A stretch of DNA of 64,000 bases, taken from the NCBI GenBank assembly GCA_035517495.1, contig DATIYT010000038.1, positions 62,001 to 126,000 on the forward strand. The letters are read 5' to 3'. The notes below the pieces were generated by a model. That model saw nothing but the letters and a program-made list of their open reading frames with translations, was not told where the DNA came from and searched no databases. Position numbers and translations under genes: made by a program. Origin of the DNA: DASZHJ01 sp035517495 (GTDB taxonomy: Bacteria > Pseudomonadota > Alphaproteobacteria > ATCC43930 > CGMCC-115725). Shown piece by piece: positions 17,736 to 26,238 of this stretch (its first letter is position 1; every line of letters starts with the position of its first letter).

Positions 17736-17828
17736 TCACGACATGAGCAGCGACAAAACCGCGAGCGCCGTCATCGCGAGCGCGGTAGCCACTGTAGCGA
17801 TACCCGTAACGTCTTCCCAGCTTAACAT
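17736..17828 (-). CDS. 30-aa single-pass membrane peptide
   Basis: Short frame from ATG (17828) to TGA (17738-17736), with GGAGTGAGGC ending about 3-8 nt upstream. The peptide begins MLSWEDVTGI and then forms one hydrophobic helix (ATVATALAMTALAVLSLLM). Good ribosome-binding site and a clean helix support it, but the length gives little statistical weight. Confidence 0.4.
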   Translation of the reverse strand: MLSWEDVTGIATVATALAMTALAVLSLLMS

Positions 17829-17970
17829 CTGCCTCACTCCCGGCGGGACCGACTTTTGCGGTCCTTTGCGAAGAGTGTGCGCCCGATCGTAGGCCTTTGC
17901 AGTGACTGGGGTCACGTGGCGCCGAGAAAATCAGGAAAGCCCGGCGACCGCGGCGGCTGGCGCCCGCGCT

Positions 17971-18168
17971 TTACTGCCAATTGAGGCGCGTCATTACCCC
18001 TTCGTTTCGGACGGTCCCGTAATCGGAATTGTGAGTGACCGAGACGTCCTGATCGATCGCACGCTGATAGCCGGTGCTGCCACCTTGGTTTGGCAAATCA
18101 GTCGGGTCCACGCAGCCCAAGAGCGGCGCAAGCACAATCAACGCTATGGCATTGAATAAGATTCTCAT
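17971..18168 (-). CDS. Small lipoprotein
   Basis: 65 aa. The signal is MRILFNAIALIVLAPLLGC with lipobox LLGC and the acylated Cys at about residue 19. The mature part is short and polar (VDPTDLPNQGGSTGYQRAID, then VMTRLNWQ). ATG 18168 has AGGAGAC upstream at good spacing. No family recognised. Confidence 0.65.
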   Translation of the reverse strand: MRILFNAIALIVLAPLLGCVDPTDLPNQGGSTGYQRAIDQDVSVTHNSDYGTVRNEGVMTRLNWQ

Positions 18169-18380
18169 CGTCGGGTCTCCTGATGGTCACCGCGGCAATT
18201 CGCGCCCCAAAGGTCCCCATCACAATTCTTGCGTGAAAAGCTTAAGTATCGGTTTCGGTTGGCGCTGAAATCATCGAAGTAATTCAATCGGCATGAGGTG
18301 CCGGTCTCCTGTTAACCCCCGGGCGCTTTACACGGGCGGAGCCTTCCTTATGATCCCGCAATACAGCAGGAGGAGCTCCC

Positions 18381-18818
18381 ATGATCGGCAAAGCGACGAC
18401 CGCCACGAAGCGGCCTCAAAAGTCGGAAGCGGCCATGCAGGTCGCGGTTGCAAGCGCGTCGGCGCCCACTTTCGTCCAGGGACGGCGCAGCTTCTTTACC
18501 TACCGGGATCTTGGTGTCTCCGCCGCGAGCAATGGCCGAATTCGGGCGCAAGTGACGGCCGCGAAAACCGGTATGTCGAAGCCTACGGGGTGGCACTATC
18601 ACGTCTGCGAGGCGCAGTTCGTCTACATGCTCAGCGGCTGGATTGAGCTTGAGTTCGCGGACCGTCCGCTGCTCAGGCTGGAGGCGGGCGACAGCGTGTT
18701 CATCCCGGGCGGCCTGCCGCACAATGAGTTGCGCACGTCCGACACCTTCGAGCTGCTGGAAGTCTCCGTTCCCGCGGATATGGGAACCGAAAAGTGCGCG
18801 CCGCCTGAAACGCGCTAG
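18381..18818 (+). CDS. Cupin-domain protein
   Basis: 145 aa with a single cupin barrel: motif 1 is GWHYHVCEAQFVYMLSG (His, His, Glu ligands) and motif 2 is LEAGDSVFIPGGLPHNEL (final His ligand). The metal site therefore looks intact. A 35-residue N-terminal extension precedes it. Small single cupins serve as metal-dependent dioxygenases, isomerases or sensors, and nothing here decides which. AGGAGG precedes ATG 18381. Confidence 0.85.
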   Translation: MIGKATTATKRPQKSEAAMQVAVASASAPTFVQGRRSFFTYRDLGVSAASNGRIRAQVTAAKTGMSKPTGWHYHVCEAQFVYMLSGWIELEFADRPLLRLEAGDSVFIPGGLPHNELRTSDTFELLEVSVPADMGTEKCAPPETR

Positions 18819-18841
18819 AGCGAGCGACTGAGCGCGCCCTC

Positions 18842-19024
18842 TTAGCCTGCGGCCGCCAATGCCGTCGCCACCAAGGTCGCAAAGCCTGGGACGTAAGCGG
18901 CACTGAACGCAAACGCTACGAGACCGGTGAGCGCGACCGCAACCGTGAGCAAAAGCCCGGCTGGCAGCGGCTCCGTATGCGTTGCGTGCAGCAGCCCTTC
19001 GCTGAGACTCTGACCGGCGTACAT
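18842..19024 (-). CDS. Small two-helix membrane protein
   Basis: 60 aa from ATG 19024, preceded by AAGGAGGGAGCC, a near-ideal ribosome-binding site. After MYAGQSLSEGLLHATHTEPL come two hydrophobic helices (LLLTVAVALTGLVAFAFS and VPGFATLVATALAA). It is convergent with the cupin gene. No family recognised; inner membrane. Confidence 0.6.
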   Translation of the reverse strand: MYAGQSLSEGLLHATHTEPLPAGLLLTVAVALTGLVAFAFSAAYVPGFATLVATALAAAG

Positions 19025-19165
19025 GGCTCCCTCCTTGTCTGTCCCACCCAAAACTAAGCCTTCGGACGCCAATTCGATGTGACGGCTGTCACGATGGCCT
19101 GCGATTTTTTTTCTGGAGCCGAATGACCTGGCTGGCGCCGGCTGAATTTTGCTGTGGCCCCCTTC

Positions 19166-19184
19166 TCTTGTATGTTCTACAAGA
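19166..19184. promoter_or_regulatory. Inverted repeat upstream of GlcG-like gene
   Basis: TCTTGTA-TGTTC-TACAAGA, a 7-bp perfect inverted repeat with 5-nt spacer, lies in an AT-rich island about 45 bp before the GlcG-like start (19229). Symmetry and position fit an operator for a dimeric repressor or activator; a short RNA hairpin is the alternative. No regulator gene is adjacent. Confidence 0.35.
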
Positions 19185-19228
19185 AACAATAAAAATGAGG
19201 GTTACAAGCATATAGGGAGGGATGCACC

Positions 19229-19765
19229 ATGAGAGTACCTCGGGTCCGATTGCTGCTTTTTGCGGCGGTCTTTGTCGCCGCAGGTTACGCGAACGCGCAG
19301 CAGGCAGCCGCACCTGCAAATCCGCTCGATGTCGTCCCGGACAAGATGCCGTTCAGCACTCCATATGGAGCGCCAATCACGCTGCAACGTGCGCAGGCGG
19401 CGGTCCAGGCGGCGGTGGCCGAAGCCATGGAACGCGGCTGGCAAATGAATGTCGCGGTGCTGGACTCCGGGGGCAACCTCGTCGCCTTCTCGCGGATGGA
19501 CGGGGCTCAGCTCGCTTCGATCGCGATCTCCGAGCACAAAGCGCGGGCGGCCGTGAAATACCGCCGTCCGACGAAGATTTTCGAAGACGCGATTCAGAAA
19601 TCGGACTTCAAATATATCTTGTCACTGGATGACATCGTCGCGTCCCGCGGCGGGATCCCTTTGATCGAAGACGGCAAGATCATCGGCGCCATCGGTTGTT
19701 CCGGCGGCACAGGGTCTCAAGACGAAGCGGTTTGCACGGCAGGCGCAGCGACCATTAACAAATAG
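19229..19765 (+). CDS. Exported GlcG/HbpS-family heme-binding-like protein
   Basis: 178 aa. A Sec signal peptide (LLLFAAVFVAAGYANA) is followed by the GlcG/HbpS (DUF336) domain. This has LQRAQAAVQAAVAEAMERGW, VAVLDSGGNLVAFSRMDGAQ, the SEHKARAAVKYRRPT segment, and the closing GAIGCSGGTGSQDEAVCTAG. Characterised members bind heme or act with glycolate/diol pathways; the exported forms are uncharacterised. GGGAGGG precedes ATG 19229. It has its own promoter region with an inverted repeat. Confidence 0.85.
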   Translation: MRVPRVRLLLFAAVFVAAGYANAQQAAAPANPLDVVPDKMPFSTPYGAPITLQRAQAAVQAAVAEAMERGWQMNVAVLDSGGNLVAFSRMDGAQLASIAISEHKARAAVKYRRPTKIFEDAIQKSDFKYILSLDDIVASRGGIPLIEDGKIIGAIGCSGGTGSQDEAVCTAGAATINK

Positions 19766-19915
19766 GTCTCGGGCTTTCGCCGCGGCTGAGGGCGCGCCGC
19801 GGCGAGAGGCTCATCGGCTTTTTGTCGCGCGGCCGAGCCAAACCCGCCGGCTCCTTGACGGTGCTTGCTTGTCGAGGTAAGAACAAAGAGAGAACGATAT
19901 TCTGGAGGCGATGAC

Positions 19916-20194
19916 TTGGTGCGCCGCAGCACCTCAGGACACGCGCTTGCCGAGCGCTTCTTTCCCGTACGGGTGCGCGTCGCGGTGCCGCCCGGCGGAT
20001 TTGGCCGGCAGCTCGACGAGATGCACGGCTGGCTCAACATGCATGTGGGGCGGGGGCACTTTGCCATTCACGGCGCGCCCAACGATCTCGGCGTCGAAGC
20101 GGCGTTCTTCTATTTTGAAAGCACGACGATTGCGCATGCCTTTATGCAGCGCTTCGCTTGTGGTGTCGCCGTGATGCCGGCGCGCATGGTTTGA
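19916..20194 (+). CDS. Conserved hypothetical protein
   Basis: 92 aa if it starts at TTG 19916, 7 nt after GGAGG (19904-19908); GTG 19919 is the alternative. The core, ERFFPVRVRVAVPPGGFGRQ, then LDEMHGWLNMHVGRGHFAIH and VEAAFFYFESTTIAHAFMQR, looks like a compact alpha/beta fold, and I believe similar short proteins occur in Rhizobiales without assigned function. Probably cytoplasmic. An ATG at 19911 gives a different frame with no protein-like character. Confidence 0.55.
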   Translation: MVRRSTSGHALAERFFPVRVRVAVPPGGFGRQLDEMHGWLNMHVGRGHFAIHGAPNDLGVEAAFFYFESTTIAHAFMQRFACGVAVMPARMV

Positions 20195-20227
20195 CGAGAT
20201 GGCTTGACGAGCGGGCTCAGTGGGAGC

Positions 20228-20257
20228 GGGTGGGCTCCGCCATGGCAGAGCCCACCC
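20228..20257. terminator. Hairpin between convergent genes
   Basis: A 10-bp perfect GC-rich stem (GGGTGGGCTC / GAGCCCACCC) with a 10-nt loop lies between the gene ending at 20194 and the convergent lipoprotein gene ending at 20402. No T-run follows on the plus strand; on the minus strand the flank is also mixed. A weak bidirectional terminator is likely. Confidence 0.45.
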
Positions 20258-20401
20258 GGATTTGTCGTCCAAGGCCTCACGTCACGTGGCCGGATCAGAA
20301 TGCACGAAGCCTATTCCGGCACGGCGAGAAGAGTCGCTCCGGTCTGGTTAATAAAAACTTAGGTTTCGAAATTAAAAAACGTTTAGCCAACGCGTTTCTT
20401 C

Positions 20402-21040
20402 TCAATACCAACGACGCCAGCGCCAACCTCGGTTCCAGCAGCAGCCCCATCCCCCAACCCCAACGCCCACGAATGCCGGTCCATAGCCATAGGGCCCGAA
20501 GTATGGAGAACCGAAGGGATAAGGAGCAACGGGAAAACCACCGCCAAAGGCATCCTGCGCCGGAAAGCCGCCGCCCCCGGCAAATGGCTGCTGGATTAGA
20601 TTCCCTCGGGAGGCCATACACTGCGCATAAACGAGATCGTAGTGCTGTTGCACGCTGGCGCCCGAAAAGGCGGCGGCACCAGCGCCTTGAGCCGTTCCCA
20701 GCAACGCGCCACTGCCGGCTCCGATCGCGGCCCCCATTGCGGGATTTCCGGCCGCGGCGCCGATCGCCGCGCCAAGACCCGCGCCGAGAACCGTACCGAG
20801 AGCCGCACTATTAATCTGGCTCTGCGCCGCAGCGTCCGCGGGTGAGATTCCCGTCTGTGTCGCAGCGACCTGCCTGCAGCCGGCATCGTCCTGTTGGAAA
20901 ATCTCCGGGGGTTTCGTGCTGGGCGGGGACGCCAGTATGCTCGGTCCCATCGGCGGCGCGACCGCGCACGCGCCGAGCGCGAACAGACCGGTCATGAGAC
21001 CGCCGACCGCGAGCCATCGGGTGAGCCGATATCTACGCAT
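20402..21040 (-). CDS. Glycine-zipper lipoprotein
   Basis: 212 aa from ATG 21040, preceded by GGAGGAGAGG. The lipobox is LGAC (LMTGLFALGAC). After a short linker with one Cys (DAGCRQVAATQ) comes a glycine-zipper double helix (LGTVLGAGLGAAIGAAAG, then AAIGAGSGALLGTAQGAG), a membrane-inserting motif. The C-terminal 60 residues are Gly/Pro/Phe/Tyr-rich (PFGSPYFGPYGYGPAF) and end in a Trp/Arg-rich stretch with CC. Likely an outer-membrane-associated lipoprotein of unknown role. Confidence 0.75.
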   Translation of the reverse strand: MRRYRLTRWLAVGGLMTGLFALGACAVAPPMGPSILASPPSTKPPEIFQQDDAGCRQVAATQTGISPADAAAQSQINSAALGTVLGAGLGAAIGAAAGNPAMGAAIGAGSGALLGTAQGAGAAAFSGASVQQHYDLVYAQCMASRGNLIQQPFAGGGGFPAQDAFGGGFPVAPYPFGSPYFGPYGYGPAFVGVGVGGWGCCWNRGWRWRRWY

Positions 21041-21193
21041 CCTCTCCTCCACACCACATTCTTGACGACCAGAAAACGTCGTCATTTGCGCCGATATTCC
21101 CGCACTGGTTTTATGAAGCCGTAACCGCATCACATCCCTGTGACGCGAAATTTATATTTCATTCCCATGCGCCGGGCGCCGCCTCACAGTAAA

Positions 21194-22066
21194 TCAGGCG
21201 AGCGCCTCGAGCACAACTTCGACGGTCATGAGAACCGGATTGGCGCCGCGCCGCAGCCGGCCCTCCGCCAGGCCGCCAGTATAGTCGACCAGGGCGATGT
21301 CGAGGGTGGCTTCCATCGCGCCGCTGTCCGTCGTGGCCACCCGCCCCGAGCGGATGAACATCTCGGTCGCGAAAGGCTCGACTTCGCGCCCATCCTCGAA
21401 AACGGCGCCGATGATGCTGGCGACCCCGCCGCGCAATTCTGCTTTCGTGATGTGACGATCACGGCAGAACTGCTCCAGGGCGAAGCAGATATCCTGATTG
21501 GGGCGCAATCTGAGCGCGAGGAAGCGCCCGCAACCGCGGCCGTCCTTCTGCTCCGAAAGCGTCACCGGCTCGAACAAAGAGAAATTGGTTTCGGCATCGG
21601 GCCTCGTCTCGAAGCCAATACCGTCGAGTGCCCAAGCGCGGGCGTGGATCGGTTCGGCCACGACCGTTTCACCGGGAATGACGTGGCCGCCGTGCCGCGT
21701 CCCGTCGGCCTCGCGCCAGATGCCGTGGCAATGCAGGCTCGGCGCGGCGCCGCTGGTACCAAAGGTGACGGCGGCGCACTCGATGCGGCTTCGGCCGGGT
21801 GGCCGGAGAAACTCGCTGTAGAACGCCGCGTGCTCCGGTGTCGGCGACAGCGCCGGCATTGCATAAACGAGGGGAGCGAACGCACCGCCTTCAAGCTGCA
21901 ATACCGCGCTTGGCCGGCCGGTGGAGGCAAGCGGGCGGCGCAACGCTTCCAGGAGGTCGAGTCCGGGTTCCAACCGAAATTCGAGCGGTACGCCGCGGCC
22001 TTCCGCATATTCGATGCGCTTTGTCGCGGGCGGTCCCGGCTGAACGATGCGACGCGCGGGATCCAT
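21194..22066 (-). CDS. Tandem PPC (DUF296)-domain protein
   Basis: 290 aa with two PPC-like domains. Domain 1 (residues about 20-160) keeps the typical histidine motif LHCHGIW and the GGHVIPGETVV strand. Domain 2 (about 175-290) has FALEQFCRDRHITKAELRGG and the VEPFATEMFIRSG region but lacks the histidine motif. ATG 22066 overlaps the stop of the upstream acyl-CoA ligase (TGATG), so the two are translationally coupled. PPC domains occur in plant AT-hook proteins and in many bacterial single-domain proteins of unknown function. A role next to a CoA ligase suggests a metabolic one, but this is inference. Confidence 0.7.
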   Translation of the reverse strand: MDPARRIVQPGPPATKRIEYAEGRGVPLEFRLEPGLDLLEALRRPLASTGRPSAVLQLEGGAFAPLVYAMPALSPTPEHAAFYSEFLRPPGRSRIECAAVTFGTSGAAPSLHCHGIWREADGTRHGGHVIPGETVVAEPIHARAWALDGIGFETRPDAETNFSLFEPVTLSEQKDGRGCGRFLALRLRPNQDICFALEQFCRDRHITKAELRGGVASIIGAVFEDGREVEPFATEMFIRSGRVATTDSGAMEATLDIALVDYTGGLAEGRLRRGANPVLMTVEVVLEALA

Positions 22067-23721
22067 CAGCTTGCGGCCTTCGTCGGGTTGTCCGCGAGCT
22101 CGCCGCGCGCGAACAATTCTTCGCGCACGAGGCGCTTCGGTATCTTGCCGTAGCCCGATTTCGGCAGCGCCTCCCAGAAGAACACGCGCCTCGGCAATTT
22201 GTAGCGTGCAATGCGCGGGGAAAGCCATTCGAGCAGCTCGGCCTCGTTCACCTGCGCTCCCTCGCGTGCGACACAAACCGCGACGCCGATCTCGCCCCAG
22301 TGCGGATCAGGCATGCCGAGCACGGCCACTTCGGCAATTGCGCCATGCGTCAGGATTTTTTCCTCGATCTCGCGGGGGTAGATATTGGAGCCGCCCGAGA
22401 TATACATGTCCGAGGCGCGACCGGTAATGTAGACGAATCCTTCCTCATCCATGTGGCCGAGGTCACCGGTGCGGAACCAACCGTTGCGGAAGGCTTTGGC
22501 GTTGGCTTCGGGGTTGTTGTAATACCCGGCGAACACCGCCGGCCCGATCACGCAGATTTCGCCGGCGATGCCCGGTTCCAGCTCGTTGCCGGCGTCGTCC
22601 TGGATCGAAACCTGCATGCCTGTGCGCTCGAAACCGCAGGTGCCAAGCTTGACCGCGGGGCCGTCTTCAAGATCGTGCGCAGCCGCCGGCAGCACGGTCA
22701 CGTTGCCGGTGACCTCGCCCAATCCGTAATATTGGACGATCACGTTGCCAAGCTTGCGCAGCGCGGCTTTCTGATCCTCGCGGTACATGGGGGCGCCGGC
22801 ATAGATCACGTGGCGGAGCGACGAGTGGTCGTAGCGGTCGACCGCGGGATGCTCAACCAGCATCTTGAGGATGGTCGGTACCGTGAACACGTTGGTGACC
22901 CGATGCCGCTCGATGAGCCGGAACGCCTCTTCCACATCGAAGCGCTCCGACGGGAGCAGGATCGTCGGCGCGCCGCGCGCCACCGTGTCCAGTTGATGCA
23001 CGCCGGCGCCATGCGAGAGCGGCGCCACCACCAGTGACGCGTCCTCTTCGGTCAGGCCCGGCATCAGGTCTGCGAGGTGGTTGGTGACGACGAAAGTCAT
23101 CTGTCCGTGGGTCAGCACGGCCGCCTTGGACCGCCCCGTCGTGCCGGAGGTGAAAAAGAACCAGCAGGGGTCGTCGTATTCGACGGACGCGTCGGACCTG
23201 CGGGTGCCGAGATGCGCATCGATCAGTGTGGCGACGGCCTTGTCGCCGAAATCCGCGCCGGTGATTTCGTTCTCCGGGTCAGCACCTATCCTCGCGACGA
23301 ATATGCCAGGCACCACCGCGCGCACCGCTGCCACGTGTTCGCGAAAATCGCCGTGGCAGAGAAACGCGCTCGCGCCGGAAGCCTCAGCGAGATAGGCGAC
23401 GTCAGCGGGAAGCAGCCGGAAATTCGTGGGCACCCACACGGCGCCGAGGCGGAACGCCGCGAACATCGATTCGAACATCTCGTTGCCATTCTTGGAGTGC
23501 ACCAGGATACGGCTGCCTTTGACGATCCCGTGCGCGGCGAGAGCCGCCGCAAGAGCAGAAACCCTTGCGTCGATTTCCGCCCAGGTCCATCGCCGCTCGC
23601 CCCATATAAAGCCGGGGCGGTCGGGGAAACGCCGCGCCGCCGCGGTGAGGAAATGCGCGAGGTTCATCACCCGCCGCGAGACGGGCAGGGTTCCACCGGG
23701 GGAGACGTCGGAGCGAGACAT
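22066..23721 (-). CDS. Acyl-CoA synthetase (AMP-dependent ligase)
   Basis: 551 aa, ANL superfamily. The P-loop-like motif is WFFFTSGTTGRSKAAVLTHG, followed by YYGLGEVTGNVT (A5 region), WFRTGDLGHMDEEGFVYITG (A7) and GRASDMYISGGSNIYPREIE (A8). The C-terminal lysine motif is LPKSGYGKIPKR. It activates a carboxylic acid to its CoA thioester through an acyl-adenylate; the substrate (medium-chain, aromatic or other) is not inferable. It is upstream of, and coupled to, the PPC-domain gene. The ABC receptor gene lies 35 bp upstream on the same strand, possibly the uptake receptor for the same acid. Confidence 0.92.
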   Translation of the reverse strand: MSRSDVSPGGTLPVSRRVMNLAHFLTAAARRFPDRPGFIWGERRWTWAEIDARVSALAAALAAHGIVKGSRILVHSKNGNEMFESMFAAFRLGAVWVPTNFRLLPADVAYLAEASGASAFLCHGDFREHVAAVRAVVPGIFVARIGADPENEITGADFGDKAVATLIDAHLGTRRSDASVEYDDPCWFFFTSGTTGRSKAAVLTHGQMTFVVTNHLADLMPGLTEEDASLVVAPLSHGAGVHQLDTVARGAPTILLPSERFDVEEAFRLIERHRVTNVFTVPTILKMLVEHPAVDRYDHSSLRHVIYAGAPMYREDQKAALRKLGNVIVQYYGLGEVTGNVTVLPAAAHDLEDGPAVKLGTCGFERTGMQVSIQDDAGNELEPGIAGEICVIGPAVFAGYYNNPEANAKAFRNGWFRTGDLGHMDEEGFVYITGRASDMYISGGSNIYPREIEEKILTHGAIAEVAVLGMPDPHWGEIGVAVCVAREGAQVNEAELLEWLSPRIARYKLPRRVFFWEALPKSGYGKIPKRLVREELFARGELADNPTKAAS

Positions 23722-23756
23722 AATCCGCTAAGCCTATGCCGGCCGACGGTTTCGCA

Positions 23757-25004
23757 TCAAGGTTCGAGGTTCTTGGCCGGCGGATAGTCGCGGGAATAGA
23801 CGGGTTGCTCGAGGAACCATTTCTCGTCGTAAGTCCAGAACTGACTCACGTTCTCGTAGGTCTTGATGATGACATTGACAAGCTTTCCGTCGCGGCGTTC
23901 GCACCGGCGGATGTAGGTATCGCCGACCACGTTGCCCAGATGGTCGAAGTGCATCGGGCCGCGGGGCGTATCGGTGAGCGAGATCGCGCGCAGCGCCGTC
24001 ATCACCGCCAATTTGTCATCGATCTTGCCGCCGGTCTTTTCAAGCGCGGCTTCGATGCACATGCCGTTGGTATAGAGGCCGCCGGCGTATTCGCCCGGCA
24101 CATTGTCGTAGTCGCGGAGCATGTCGGCGACGAAGCGCCTGTTGCTGGGCGTGTCGATCTCCGATCCGAAGGTGCCGCACGAGATGACGCCGAGCGCCTC
24201 GTCGCCCATGCTCTTGAGCAGCGCGTCGTCGAGAGCAACGATGCCGCCGAGCACTTGCATCTTGAGGCCCATATCCGCGTATTGCCTCATGAAGCGGAGC
24301 GGGTTCGATCCGGCAAAGCCCTGGAACACCGCATCGACGTTGCCTATCTGCGCGAGATAGGGCGTGTAGTCGGCGGTGACCAGCGGCGGCCAGAGCTTCT
24401 TGACGATCTTGCCGCCATCGTCTTCGAAGACGCGCTGGAAGCCGCCGACCTGCTCGTGGCCGAAGGCGAAATCCTCGGAGATGGTGGCGATGCGCTTGAG
24501 CTTAAGCTCGGTCGCCGCGTAATGGGCAAGCGGGTGGTTAGACTGGGCGGCGGTGCCGGAAGCGCGCGCGAAGAACGGATTTGGATGGCGTTGCGTCATA
24601 TCCTCAGCGGCGGCGAGGCTCAGGATGGGCACCTTGGCGGCGGCGACGTAGTCCGAGATCGCTAGCAGCTCGAATGCCGCAAGCGGGCCCAGGATAAAGT
24701 CGACGTGATCGCGCTCGATCGCCTCCTGCGCCTTGGTCTTGGCGCCGGCCGGGTTGCCGCCGGTGTCGGCAACGGAAAGCTCGATCTTGCGGCCCGCAAG
24801 CGTGAAGTTCTTCTGCTTGAGGAAAATCGTGATGCCCTGCTCCATCTGGATTCCGCCCTGGGCGAGGGGACCGGTTTTCACCGTGAGGAGGCCGATGCGG
24901 ACCGGCTCTGCCTCGGCGATCGCGGGCGCGGCGGGAATGAACGGTGCGGCGGCAATTGCGGCCGCGCCGCGCATTAGGGCGCGGCGGCCAAGTCTTCTGC
25001 GCAT
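23757..25004 (-). CDS. Branched-chain amino acid-type ABC transporter substrate-binding protein
   Basis: 415 aa from ATG 25004, which is preceded by AAGGGAGGGAGA. An Arg-rich signal (MRRRLGRRALMRGAAAIAAA) looks twin-arginine-like. The mature protein is a periplasmic type I binding protein of the LivJ class: VRIGLLTVKTGPLAQGGIQM, then ADTGGNPAGAKTKAQEAIE and KLKRIATISEDFAFGHEQV. Such receptors also bind aromatic and other carboxylates. No permease or ATPase gene of the Liv type is in this window, so it is an orphan receptor beside an acyl-CoA ligase. Confidence 0.88.
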   Translation of the reverse strand: MRRRLGRRALMRGAAAIAAAPFIPAAPAIAEAEPVRIGLLTVKTGPLAQGGIQMEQGITIFLKQKNFTLAGRKIELSVADTGGNPAGAKTKAQEAIERDHVDFILGPLAAFELLAISDYVAAAKVPILSLAAAEDMTQRHPNPFFARASGTAAQSNHPLAHYAATELKLKRIATISEDFAFGHEQVGGFQRVFEDDGGKIVKKLWPPLVTADYTPYLAQIGNVDAVFQGFAGSNPLRFMRQYADMGLKMQVLGGIVALDDALLKSMGDEALGVISCGTFGSEIDTPSNRRFVADMLRDYDNVPGEYAGGLYTNGMCIEAALEKTGGKIDDKLAVMTALRAISLTDTPRGPMHFDHLGNVVGDTYIRRCERRDGKLVNVIIKTYENVSQFWTYDEKWFLEQPVYSRDYPPAKNLEP

Positions 25005-25195
25005 TCTCCCTCCCTTGTGCTCTTCTCCGGCGTTCAGGGTTGCCGTAGTAAAGCACAAGCGACGGGGGGCGGGGATAAATAAGGGCAGGGCTGGGGAAAG
25101 GCCCTTGCAAGGCGCGCAACCGTGTTGCGACGCCATGGACATGTCCCCGCGCCCTTGTATCCGCTAGGATCGCCGCAAAGCAGAGCAACAGGAGG

Positions 25196-26215
25196 ATGCG
25201 CATGCTGCACGTCACTCGCCGCCGCTTCGTCGCCGGTGCCGCCACCGCAATCGCCGCGCCGGCGGTTTTCGGCACAAGCGCTGGAGCGGCGGAGTTTCAA
25301 CTTAAATACGCCAACAACTCGCCGCTCACGCACCCCAAGAACGTGCGCGCGCAGGAGGCCGTCGAACGCATCAAGCAGGAAACCAACGGCCGCGTCGTGA
25401 TCGACATCTTCCCCAACAATCAGCTCGGCGGCGACACCGACATGCTTTCGCAGTTGCGTTCGGGAGCGATCGAGTTCTTCGACCTTTCCGGGCTGATCCT
25501 TGCGACCCTGGTCCCCGTTGCCGCGATCAACGGCGTCGGTTTCGCATTCAAGGATTACGACGTGGTTTGGAAGGCGATGGATGGTGCGCTCGGCGCTTAT
25601 GTGCGTGCCGCGATCGAGAAGGCCGGACTGGTGGTGTTCGAGAAGATTTGGGACAACGGCTATCGCCAGATCACCTCCAGTACCAAGCCGATCAACACGC
25701 CGGCCGATCTCAAGGGCTTCAAAATCCGCGTGCCAGTCAGTCCGCTCTGGACCTCGATGTTCGAGGCGTTCGGGGCGGCGCCCGCGAGCATCAACTTCAG
25801 CGAGGTCTATACGGCGCTCCAGACCAAGGTGGTGGAGGGGCAAGAGAACCCGCTCGCGATCATCGACACCGCGAAGCTTTACGAGGTGCAGAAGTATTGC
25901 TCGAAGACCAATCACATGTGGGACGGGTTTTGGTTCCTAGCCAACAAGCGCGCTTGGGACGGCATTCCCGCGGATCTGCGCGACATCATCGCGCGGAACT
26001 TCAATAAATCGGCGCTCGACCAGCGCGCCGACGTCAAGAAGCTCAACGACAATCTCGAGGGCGAACTGACCAAGAAGGGCATGGTATTCAATGCGCCCGA
26101 CCCCGGGCCATTCCGCGACACCTTGCGCCAAGCCGGATTCTATTCGCAGTGGCATCAGAAATTCGGTGATGAGGCCTGGGCGCTGCTGGAGAAGGAGGTC
26201 GGCGCGCTGGGCTGA
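25196..26215 (+). CDS. TRAP transporter solute receptor (DctP family)
   Basis: 339 aa with a twin-arginine-like signal (TRRRFVAGAATAIAAPAVFG). The DctP fold follows: FQLKYANNSPLTHPKNVRAQ, IFPNNQLGGDTDMLSQLRSG, and the carboxylate-binding Arg region LKGFKIRVPVSPLWTSMFEA. The second half has VVEGQENPLAIID. It captures a carboxylate-type solute in the periplasm and delivers it to the fused permease 23 bp downstream. AGGAGG precedes the start. It is divergent from the ABC receptor gene at 25004. Confidence 0.92.
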   Translation: MRMLHVTRRRFVAGAATAIAAPAVFGTSAGAAEFQLKYANNSPLTHPKNVRAQEAVERIKQETNGRVVIDIFPNNQLGGDTDMLSQLRSGAIEFFDLSGLILATLVPVAAINGVGFAFKDYDVVWKAMDGALGAYVRAAIEKAGLVVFEKIWDNGYRQITSSTKPINTPADLKGFKIRVPVSPLWTSMFEAFGAAPASINFSEVYTALQTKVVEGQENPLAIIDTAKLYEVQKYCSKTNHMWDGFWFLANKRAWDGIPADLRDIIARNFNKSALDQRADVKKLNDNLEGELTKKGMVFNAPDPGPFRDTLRQAGFYSQWHQKFGDEAWALLEKEVGALG

Positions 26216-26238
26216 TCGTCCGCGACGGGTCGAGCCAG

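Noticed and set aside
17707..17892. 61-codon plus-strand frame between the YCII remnant and the lipoprotein
   Set aside because: No ribosome-binding site; the opposite strand holds a better small membrane ORF.
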